Origin: Alitta virens
Lineage: Eukaryota; Annelida; Polychaeta; Phyllodocida; Nereididae
Length of the DNA stretch: 64,000 bases
NCBI GenBank assembly: GCA_932294295.1
Contig: OW028584.1
Coordinates: 26,442,970-26,506,969 of the forward strand
Direction: 5' to 3'
Made by a program: the position numbers and the translations under genes. Positions 22,601 to 34,600 of this stretch are shown in pieces (position 1 is the first letter of the stretch; every line of letters starts with the position of its first letter). Under the pieces are notes generated by a model. That model was not told the origin of the DNA, ran no database searches, and was given only the letters and a program-made list of their open reading frames with translations.

Positions 22601-25600
22601 GATATTGTGGTGCCATCCAATTTATAGGTTGTGTGAATGATTTTTACCAGAAATTACCTCATTTGGGGTGCTTAATGTGCGAATTTTACTCACAATTCTA
22701 AGTTTGACAGTTTAATAGTGACTCAAATTCCATGACACTCATCTTGTTATCATGTACATTTGAAATATCAGGAAAATAACTGCAGTGATATTTATTGTTG
22801 CAGCATCGTGTCCAGTTGGATGGAGTCGCCAGGGATCACACTGCCTGTTGTACAGAGGAGGAGCAGTTGTGTACGCCCAGGCCATCAAAGAATGTGAAGC
22901 TATTGGGGCTACCTTGTTGTTGACAGACCTACTTGGTAAAAATAAGAAATACATTGCCTCTGCAACACAATACAGGGATGTTGATGGAAGTTATAAATTT
23001 GCCAAAATTTGGGTTCAGCTTTCTTCTCAAGGCAAGGGAATCACAAGTACAACAGTTCCAGAGAAATGCCACATCTATGTGCCTCAAAATGGCACAACAA
23101 TGGGTTCAAGGTGTTCTCTGCTTCGTCCGTATATCTGTGAGAAGTTCTCAGTTGTACTTTGCAAGAATAGTTGCTTCCAGAATGGGCTATGTTCTGGCAA
23201 GACATGTGTCTGCAATAAGGGCTGGAGTGGAGAAGATTGTTCGGTGTTTCACTGCAAAGACGTGAACGCGTGTTCTGGTAGGGGAGAGTGTGTTGGGCCT
23301 AATCAGTGCAGATGCACAGCAGGCTGGCAAGGAAGGGCATGCAGTAGGAGCTATTGTTCAAGGTTTGACAGTTGTCTTCAGTGCAGCAAAAGGACTGGAT
23401 GTGGTTGGTGTGATTCATCTCAACTGTGCATGCCAGGTGATGGGACTGGTCCAGCTGTAGGAAAGTGTCATGATTGGTTCTACTACAAGTGTCTGACCAT
23501 CGGTGCAGGCAGAGGGTGTTCCCAACAGATTTATCCAATTGAATGTGATGAAAGATACTGTAATATTAACAACACTGAAACCAACCAAGGGCTTTGTCAA
23601 GAATGTGAAGATGTTCAGAACTGTTACCACTCCTTGGACCCTGATCTGCCCTACAACATCACCTGCCCAGCATGGGATGAAGAGAAATGTCCACAAGGCA
23701 TTGTGTATCGCAACTATTCTGACCCAAGCAGAAAGGCGAACACTGTGCTAGCTGACAATGTTATTTATATTGATCCCAAGGATTTACTGATTTATTTCTG
23801 CCCTGTTTTGGTGGATAAAGAATCTGAAAATCTCAATGTGTACATCACAAGAGAAGAAAGAGAATGGAAGGAAGGCAAACTGCTAACCAGTCCACAAGCA
23901 GGAGGAATTTTCACCAAATTAAACAGAGTCATTCCCCTAGAAAAAGGAATTGTGATGCTGTTTGGTGAAGCAGCATCGATAACTGACATGATCAAATATG
24001 CAGATTTCAGGGATGAAGATATTCCCTTTCAAAGAATTGGAGATGCACTGACTGTGGATCAAGCACCACAGAACTACCTTATGAAACTCTACCTCAATGA
24101 TTCGTTGGCGGTCAATGACAGCACTCAATTTTCTACACTCCCACCTGGGAGCATGAAATGCATTGGCCATGAATATAAAGACAGCAATGGCACCACAATC
24201 TTTAGTTATTATGCTGTAGTACCGGTGAATCAAGACACATTGCAGTACTCAGTTGGAGATGTCATAGTTAGTGCCTTTACCAAGGGGTTTTTGGAGACAG
24301 TGGAAAACATCACAACAGCTAAATATGGAACATTTGTATTCACTCGACTGACTCAGTGCTCTAGTAATAATGAAATCAATATCAGGCCTGACCAGGAATA
24401 TGGCGACATGAATGGGGAAGCAGGTGACAACTGGCCTGGTCTTGTATTCTACAACTCAACAAAGAAATTCAATGCTAGAGAGGGAGAAAGTATTGTGGGA
24501 CGTAGAGCTTCTGGTGTTTTTGGCAAAATCATCTCAAAGACTCAAGGAGATGACCATTTGTTCCTGGAAGTGGTAGCAGTTGAAACTGTTGAAAAAGGTC
24601 AAGTCCTTACAGCAGCTAAAGGAAGCTTGTCGTTGGTCAGAAGGCGAAAGCGGTCAACGGTCACTCTATCAGAGAGTGGGTCAGGATCCCTTAGTTATTC
24701 AGGGGTTTGTTGCTATCCTAATGTTGAAGATATTTTTGAGATAATTGAAATATTATCATTATTAATGACACTTCATTACTGTACCCCCACCTTTTATAAC
24801 TGAAGCATAAATTGGCACAAACTTTGTGGTTATAGTAATATAGCCTAACAACCTGAGTCATATGGTTTGCCTACTGTGCAATAATCATTACAATGAAAGT
24901 TGTGTCAGTTTTTAAAGTTGTTAGAAAACATTCAATGCTGAATTTTCTCCAATATATAATATGCCATGATATGACACTTTATTAGTGCTGTTAGACTGTA
25001 TTCTCTGGAATACTCAAAGATCAAATACAGTCCATTTAAAAAGTCGTTGACAACATTTCTAGTGGCATCTAGAAAATCTTAGTTTTTACCTTTCAAGTAT
25101 AAAGCAACTTTTTTAGGCAGTTTAAAATGGCACTGTTATCTTTCTATATTTGATTGACATTGTTCTTTTTAAGGCTGGTTTCTCGGTGTCTGCCAAGGCA
25201 TCTTACTCCGCTTCTCTTAAACTGACACTGAAGACTTCTTGGAACTGGTTTGATACAGTTCTTGAAGAGGCAGGTTGGACCTTGACAGGAAAAATCAGCA
25301 ATAAACTGGAATTATCGGCAAGCCTTCAGAAGAAATTCAGCAAATCAGGTCCCATTGGTGACTACAGAACTCCAGTAAATAATTTAATAAATTTATATTT
25401 ATTTATTAAAATACAACATGAAACTTTTTCTAATTAAAAATAAGCTCTACTTAAACCATTCCATTATTTGTTAAAGGAGGTAGTAATTTTAAGGTTAAAG
25501 GGGTTGTAGTCGGAATCTTAAATATATGTATACAATACATTTTAAAATGTTAGAAAAGTGAGCATTTTTCAAATGAAAATTTACACTATTCGAATTTGCC

Positions 25601-28600
25601 TGGATGTCAAACTTTTTAAAGGTAATTGATCTTCCCCCTTTTGCAACCTCCTGCACCTATGAGAATTACTAAAATTAAATGGGGAGCAGGTATTGAGCTG
25701 AGAGTGCCAATGTTGGATCAAATTTATCAGTCAGTGTAGCATGGTTTACACTGGAGATTTCACACAGGCATAATATGCAGCTGCAGTTCAGTTTTGGCTG
25801 AAACATTTTAAAATAGCAAATGTACATATCTTCCTCATCAACCTTTTTTTATACTAGCAATATTCATATGATGTGCTGCATAATTATACTAATGTTTAAT
25901 TATACAGGACCTTGGGAAGTTTTTCATCTATTTCATTCCGGGTCGAGTGTTCTTTGATGTGTCTGCTGGTTATGATTTATCCGTGTCTGTAAGTAACAAT
26001 GCAATGTGAATGTACTCTATGTCATGATAGAAAATCAGTAATAAGAGGCTACCTTACTAATAGGTCCAGCGGTCAATTAACTGTACTGCCATAGACAAAT
26101 TGAACAAGCACAAACATTTTCATTGTCAGTAAAGGTGGCCCAGACACTCTAGTGTCCCAAGACTATCTTGTAACTAAGGTTTACAAAATTTTACTGAATC
26201 ACTTTGCAATCTCATTAAGTAATAATGATGTTAACTCATACATCAGCTTAATGAGCAAATCTCCTTTAAGTTATTTCATTATTTCTATTATGCTACATCA
26301 AGTTATTTAATTTGATATATTATTTAAATAAAGTAATATCTTAAAGGTGTACTCAATTTCAGGCAAAGGCAACTTTGACTGTATCACAGACGCAAGATTC
26401 TTCAATCACTGTGGGAAGCAGATACACAAGATCATCTGGAATAATGTCTAGCCCTCCAAAGGTGACTGTTATTATCATATAGTTAAGTTGTGCCACATTG
26501 TTACAAAAAGATGTCATTATACTGCATGATACCTAGAAGGTCCTAATAAATCAAACGGATAAGAAAACTTCCTTTATTTTTCTTATCAATGACCATGATG
26601 TTTAAAAGTATTCATATTATGCATATATTCTGACAATACAGCAAATGTTCTGAAAGAGTTTTTGATTAGGAAAGGTCAGTATTGGCTGGGTAAATAAATG
26701 ACCTGAAGCTAAAACAGCTAAACATCTCCTAAATTCTTTAAAACTCCAAGAATGTTTGAGGGTATCAAGAGCATTTCATATTTAATTTTTGTTAATCCAT
26801 TTTATCCTTTTGCCCAGAAAAGTTCCACGGAGTCGCGCAGTGTGGAAGGCAAATTGGAAGGAGAAGCATCAGCAGTGCTTAAAGTAACTCCTCAGATAAG
26901 AATCCAATGGCCATTATGGTATGGAACAAAAGACAAAGAAAGGGGAAGGAGAGACCAGGATGACACCAACACATACTATGACCTCTCAGTCAGTGATGAA
27001 GAGAAAAAGGCTCTGGATTTACTGCCGGGTGAACTGAAGGCTGAAGCTGGTTCGACACTTTCCAATAATCTTAAGATATATCTCTAAAGTGATTAAAATG
27101 AATGAAAAACAAAGGTAGTAAGATATTTCAAGAAGAGCTTGTGTGATTTCTTTCTAGTTTTCTGTATTCTCAATGAATCAAATTATTGTTGCATATATAT
27201 GTTAACAATTTTATGATTAACAAGCTGATAATATATTCATGACCTACATCCAATTATATGAGAGCCTGTAAACGTCTTTAGTGATAAAACACTTTTTTTA
27301 GTATTCAATAAACAAGATATGTGGTTAAACGAACGGGACAAAAGTGCAAGAAAGTCACCTTAATGTACAAGGCAGGACCTCCATAGACTCGGTCTATATA
27401 TTTCACTCTGGTGCAAAAAATTATATGAAAAACTATTCTTCAAGGATTTGACTTTGATATTAATGTGATTGCAGAATATAAAGCTTGTATAGAAGCAGGT
27501 AGGAAATACTGCGGTGAGGCGAAAGTCACCGGAAAAGGTGCTGTGAGGGATGAACTGACCAGTTTGGAGGTAGCATTTAGACTACCTATGTCTTTAACAG
27601 CAGCTGCAAAAGCTTGTGATACAGATTGTAAGGATCCTGACTCTCTAACAAGCCTCAGTAAGTCATTTGTGTTTTTCTACAGTGTTGGATGGTGTCTATT
27701 TATTGGGCCCTTCTCAATTAGTTTCAGCTGTACTGCACATTGAGACCTTTCTATCAAGCTCTGTGTTTAATGCAAGCTTACATTAGACTAGCTCTGCTGA
27801 AGATATATCATGATATTGCCATATTTTAACATTTATTTTGCAGGCATTTGTGGAAAAGTGGATGCATTCCAAGTAGTATTTGCAGCCCTCATCTGGGATT
27901 ATGTGGTGGCGCTGAAGTTGGATGCTGGCCCTTGTAAAAGGTACTAACTTCAAGAGTCTGGTTTCTTATCGACCTCAGTGAAAAATTTTTTTTTATCTGA
28001 AGTGGGCCAATTCCGGATAACATACTTCATAAAAACTGCCTGTGAAACTAATTCAAGATAGTTAAATAATTACCCTATTTAGATTTTACATGTATACGTT
28101 TCTGTTGTAATCTATGCTTACAATACTGTTTAGTCTGGGGGCCAGCGGGACCCCCCCCCCCCTCCCCGCCTGCCAGGACTTATGATGTTCTCTTTGGGAA
28201 AAAAACATGTTCCCAAAACAAAAGTTTGATGAACTACCCCATTTGCATAAAACAGAAAGAACGTCAATCCGTGTTTAAAAAAACCTAAATTTCATATCTC
28301 ATCTCCTAATTGACATATTTGAGTTCTTGTAAAGGCTACATAACGGTTTTTACCCTCAATGCACTCTTTCACATCATAGCTGTGGATGCTGTGAATAAGA
28401 TATTATCCTTTTCCGAACATCATCAAACTGGTTTTTTGTATGTATTTGATACATTTAACAAATGGGATTTGCTGCTATTGCATACCTAAGTTTCCAGGAT
28501 CCTTGTAGACAACTTTAATTTAGCTTTGTTGCTGCTATATAGCCATAGGTCTCACATAGCCTCTATTACTGAAGCAGGTACTAATCATTCCAAAGTTTGG

Positions 28601-31600
28601 GATCCTATATAATCATGAATAATTCCCTGGGCTGGATGTCATGCAAAATAGCCTACCAGGAATGTCCTAATTCAGAAAAAAACATGTTTCCAAGAAAAAA
28701 TTGGGATGGATTACCTCACTTGCAAAAACAAAGTGGTGTCAGTACGAGCTTAAATAACTCCTATCTCCCAATTGAACTTTTGAGCCCTTTAAAAGGCTAA
28801 ATGAAGGCATACAGACATGAGGAATTGAAACATACACACTGATGTTGTTAGATGAAGTCAGATTTTATTTAGCCAAGCAACAATGCAAGAAAAATATTTA
28901 GTTTTTGGCCATAACAGTGACTCTTAATGGTTTATGAATGGATTCCAATAGAATATTTATTGATTTAGAAATATATTTTACAAGGATAGCAATTAAAAAA
29001 ATGAAGATGAATCAAATGTCTATTCACTCTAGAGTCTGAAACTTCATGCATAATAATATCATAATAATATAATCTTCATTATCACTGTCATTTTCATTTG
29101 ACAGAACTTTAATGAACTGTTGTGGGGGCACATTTTGTTAGAACCATAGTGGCAGCAAGTCTCCAACCACAGTTCATTCAAGCTCCCTGGGATCAAGCAG
29201 TCTGGGGGTGTTCTCTGTGTGCCTTTGCCAGATTCTCTCTTTGAAATTTGGTCTTTTGATGTGCTTTGTTTGAAATCATGGGATGATAATTCAGTTTCAT
29301 TCGCAACAAACTGACATGAATACGGATGCAGAATTTTATTTATACTATTGTAACTGTCAGGGTTGTATGTATGTGGTTGGCTGGAATGAATAGAACATCA
29401 GTTTGACAATGCATAGAGAGCAACATACCAAACTTGCAGAACCAGTCATAGCAATAAAAAATCAGAAATAAGTAAATATAAATGTTTGTAAATGCATCAC
29501 ATTGCATTTTGATAATAAATGTAGTGTAAATCAACTAATATTTGATTGCAACCAGCTATCACAGTGACCGCCATGATGACTAACTAGTATCCCCTCAACA
29601 AATTACTGTTGGTCTCCTCAAGCAGGCCAACCTACACATCTGGCCTGACATAAGTTCCTTGAATTGTTGCGCGATGATATTCCCCTTGATATACATCCAC
29701 TACTTCAAGCAAAGGTCACTGACCTCTGTAGCACCTGTCTTCCAACAGTAGAACTGGATCATTGATGGTGAAATTACATATTCCATGTTCCACTTGTGAT
29801 AAATAGTGACCGTGGGATTATTTTTTTCTATATCTATTGATCTACAATAACCTTTACTTTTCACCACTTCTTCTGACTGAAAATTTTCTGCCTTTGAAAA
29901 CTTGCAACACTGATATCAGCTTAGTGTAATCATTATAAAAAATACATAAAACCTTCTCAGAAACACACCGAATTGCTAAAGTACTGCTTAATGCTGAATT
30001 GAAAGATCTCAGGCATTCCCATGCCACATTTGAGTGCAATGTGGAGTATATGGTGGTATGAAGTCCCACTTCATGGATGACTCAAGAAGATGTTATTAAC
30101 ATGAGACTGATCCAATGCCTCAAGCCTGTTAATCGGCTTATATAGGGCTTCAACATTGGTCCAACAATCTTAGTACCATTATCACTGCTGATTTCAGTTG
30201 GTTAAGCAGCCCAGCAGCATGATTATGTCATCAGATGAATGATTGGGTAGATACAAATGTATGCAAGTGAACAATAATTCCAACTTCTCTTTACAAGGGT
30301 TGGTATTGTAAGATCAGTGAAGTTGGCTACCCGAACCTAGCTACCCGACAGCTACCTGGCAGCTACCCAAAATTCCCATGTATATTACTCAAAAACAGTT
30401 GAACATGAGTTTTCTGATTTTGTGACAAAAGATATTTAGGGCAAAGGTTTACATGCTAGAATTTTTTCTGAACTTTCTGCAATCATTTAATATGTGATTA
30501 ATCAAAAAATTTTAGTTTTTTACAGTAACTGAAACGATAATTTTTTGGAGTATCCGGTTGAGAGAGCACCGGTATGAAACAAAAATTAACTTTTGTGTCC
30601 AACTTTTAGCATACATACAACTAGTCTTTACGACCATTAAAGGGGACAAATTCAGCAGTACTTCCGGGTAGCTGCCAGGTAGCTGGAATTTGGCTTGCCT
30701 CTCTTTTGCATTCTTCTTGTAAACGGTTTCATGCATCTTTACCGTTTTTGACACAAAGATACATTTGGCAGAGGTCTACATCTCAGAATCTTTTCAAAAT
30801 TTTCCAAAGCATTTCGGCTCTGAAATATAAAAAAACTACCTCTTTTGCGGTAGCTGCGATTGTAACTCTACGGGTTGACTGGTTGGGACAGTACCAGTAA
30901 AAAACAAAAATTAACTTTTGTATCTTACTTTTGCAATATATAAAACTAATCTGTGCACCCATTAAGTGGGTGTAATTAGGCCTTAGATTCGGGTAGCTGC
31001 TGGGTAGCTAGCTTCGCTATTGCATATTAGTTTCAGTAACGGTAAAAAAACGTCAATTAAATTTTTTTTTGATTTATCACATCTAAGACGTGCTTGGAAG
31101 ATTCTGAAAAAATTCAAGAACGTAAACTTTTGCCTTAAGTATATTTTGGCACAAAAACAGAAAAATTACGTTTGACCGTTTTTGAGGAATATACATGGAA
31201 AGTTCGGGTAGCTGCCGGGTAGCTGCCGGGTAGCTGTCGGGTAGCTGTCGGGTAGCTGTCGGGTAGCTGTCGGGTAGCTGTCGGGTAGCTGTCGGGTAGC
31301 TGTCGGGTAGCTGGGCTCAGGTAGCTGACTTTACATCTTCAGGTAGATGCCAGGTAGCTGTCGGGTAGCTTGGTTCAGGCAGCTAACTTTAAATCTTTTG
31401 GTAGCTGCCGGGTAGCTGTCAGGTAGCTAAGTTCAGGTAGCCAACTTCACTGATCTGGTATAGTAACCTTGTACTCTTTTGACTAACAGTGCTTTTGTAC
31501 ATGAAAGGTATAACCCAACTGTGGTACATTAATATGGAAAAGCAGCCATGATAGGGCCAGTGACCTTTGAAGATAAGAATAGAAAAAAAAGGTAAATTAC

Positions 31601-34600
31601 TTTTCTTCATAAGATTCCTACTCTTTAGAGGCCCTCATCTCTGCTGTATAGATGGAACGAGGTGTTATTATCCAGCATGGGCTAGTCTGACATGTGAGAC
31701 TGGTGGTGTGACGATGTGAGCAACTAGTATCTGATGCTTGGACTGTTAATTATCAGGTGAACTATGAAAACTAATCACATCATTAAAAACAATGGAGAAA
31801 ATGGATGTCCAATCATTTAATATTACTTGGGAAACTGTCATTTTTCTGAGCTTGTCTAACAAGGCAACATTCAAGCACTGCGTGACACACAAACTCTTAT
31901 ACAGGAGATGAATAGCTTGATATTGAGTTCATCTGAACCTGTTGGAGCTAAGTAATATAGTTCTACAAGCCATGCCAAGATGAGTAAAATTGCCTGCAAA
32001 CCTGGGGCCATGCAGAATAAGGATCTAATCTTAGAAGACATCCATGTTTCACAGCTACTTTTGGAATATTTAAAGGATCACCAACTGGCAGCTGATCGCC
32101 TCATTCTGTTTTGAAATTTAGGGCACCACAATAACTAAATATTATTAGTGGTAGGCTTGAACATAAATCTTGAGTCATCAAATCTGACAGAATAAAAGAC
32201 AACACACTATCTAAATTGCTTAGGCTCATTGTCTCATAGTAAATATATACCTACATATAGTGAGTGCACTGGTCCAAAATTTTGAGAACCACATGCGGAA
32301 TTCTCAATCAGTATATAGCTCAGTGAACTACCCATGACAGTGACAAGGAGTTTCAGCTTTAGAATGGTTGGTACCTGCTTAATACAACCCATGCGAGTAT
32401 CAGCACTGATACTTCAGCAGCAAAAAAAGCAATAATAAAGCTGTCCATAATTTGACTATAAGGGTCCTGGAAACATAATTATGCAACATTAGCAAATCCC
32501 ATTTGTTAAATGCATCAAATAAATACAGTGATATAAAATGGCAAAGTAAAAACCAGTTTGAAGATAACCAGAAAAGGTTGATATTGTATTTGTGCTTTCC
32601 GCAAATTAAAACATTTGCAGCATACACAGCTATGATGTTGAAGAGTGCACTAAGGGTAAAATAAAGTATAATTTTAATTCCACATGTCTGAAACCAATAT
32701 GTAGCCTTTTCAAGCACTCAAATATGTCAATTAGGTGAGAAATGAAATTTTTGATTTTTTACGCATGTATTGACGTCCAGTTTGTTTTATACAAATGAGG
32801 TAATTCATCCCAACTTTTGTCGTTAGAACATGTTTTTTCTGAAAAGAGGACATCCTAAGGAAAATGTTGGTACCATACACATAGAGTCTGGAACAGTGCA
32901 CGGTAGGTCCCGTTGGCCCCTGGCCTGCTTCCACAACTATCACACTCTTAAAGTAGCTTGTGCCATACTATGCAGTGTAGCTATAGAAATTAACTTAATC
33001 ACCCACAGGAAATGCTCTCCAAACCTGGTTCTCTGTTGCTTGTGTGAGGATGACGATGGACAACTGAAACCAGGAAAATTGGATCCAAAAACTAAAGAGT
33101 GTCTCTGCCCATGCTTCTGCGACCCACCGGATAACAGTGTTAAAAGTGTTAAGGTTTGTAAACACCAGATTATATAGGGGAGAGGAGGGAAAAGTAAGAC
33201 ATGGGAAACAGTGAGACAAACCTCCATGTTTCAACACAATGAAGGCTATAACACTGTCCTCTAGGAATTTATGCTAACACTACATAACCACCAGAATGTT
33301 CCATTACCCCCAACAGTTAAAAGCGTGAGGTGTTTGAAACTGCACTTTTTGATTTTTTTTATGCATGTGTGTTTACAAGTGTATTCTTCAGTATTTGGAG
33401 ATCATGAAATCATAGTCTTTAAATCCAGATATTAATAAACAGCGCTGTAGCCATGTGGACCTCAGAAGGTCATAAGTTCATAATAAAACCAGCACAGGGA
33501 AGCGGGAGAGGGGCAGTGTGAGACAGTCAATTCAATGTAACTCTTCATCAGTCTGGATATTGGTTGCATTTACATGTTGAATTTATGGTACGTGTCTATG
33601 CCAGACCAAGTTAATGACTGCAGCTATGTGGTATATGCATAACATTGTGAGGACTTTAAGGCTAACATCTCATTATTACATCTTCCTCTGACTACAGTAG
33701 CAATGGACAATAAAAGGATCTTGCTACCTAAAATAAGGGTATTCGGAGACATTTTCCATTATTGTTACAATATCAATCCATGTCTCACTCTACTCCTCAA
33801 CTTGTCTCAGTGGGGAACCATGAGACAAATGACTTGCATTGACATTGTGTTGAATAACTCTAATCTTACAAACCGGTTATGCCGTAATGTTAGAATTTTT
33901 TTCATGATACGAAAAAAGTGTTTCATTGTTTCCCCCTGTCTCCCACTATAATTATGTAAAATGCATGTTCCCAACCAGCTGACAGATAACATAACTGTAC
34001 CATAGCTTTAGTAATGATAGAATAACCCTCTCCTGCAAAGTATTCGATTTATCCTGGGAATATAAATGCATAATGTTACCAAATGTTGAGGTAAAAAACC
34101 TGGTTATGCAATATGTGTTATAATTTTCCTGTAACTCAGTAGTATTTTAGGGCCTTATCAGATGTGTTACCTGAATGTATCTGGTAACATTGAAGGTGTC
34201 TTTTAGACTAGGAAAATCACCTATTTAGGCTTCGGATCGATCGTCTTCAATGTTCTATTACGCAAAATATTTTTCATTTCTAAATTAATTAGATACTATG
34301 CAGTCATATCATTTTGGACAAATTAATGTATTGTAATCAATTCAATTACAGAAAAAAGGTGAAGAATGCATGTGTGAGGAATGCCCGGATGGAACTCTGA
34401 AGAGGTGGTACCAGGACATCAAGTGTCCATGCACCTGTCCCGATGAGCCTGACAAGGAAAAGGTAGATGAACTACATTTATCCCCTGCCTGAGCATGATA
34501 CAAAGTTTAAAGAGGGATGATGTGACCCAAGCAGGGAAAATATGATCTAAACATATATATCTTTATATATATATATATATATATATTTGGTGACGTCATG

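Larger units (their letters stand above)
28137..32920. mobile_element. 4.8-kb TIR element (host of a nested fold-back element)
   Basis: Left end GGGGCCAGCGGGACC and right end GGTCCCGTTGGCCCC are inverted. The arms pair imperfectly for several hundred bases (28,137-28,560 with 32,405-32,920): shared blocks include AACAAATGGGATTTGCT, AATTGACATATTTGAGT and TTTCCAGGA near the inner limit. A third, direct copy of part of the left arm is at 28,610-28,800. The interior has only short broken frames. No transposase recognised. Confidence 0.7.

Noticed and set aside
30008..30067. Minus-strand WDFIPPYTPH, reminiscent of BEL/Pao integrase
   Set aside because: Only one short block, with no other retroelement domain in frame or order nearby.
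31206..31313. Regular repeats that might suggest a CRISPR array
   Set aside because: Units are contiguous 11-mers with no spacers, in an animal intron inside a fold-back element.
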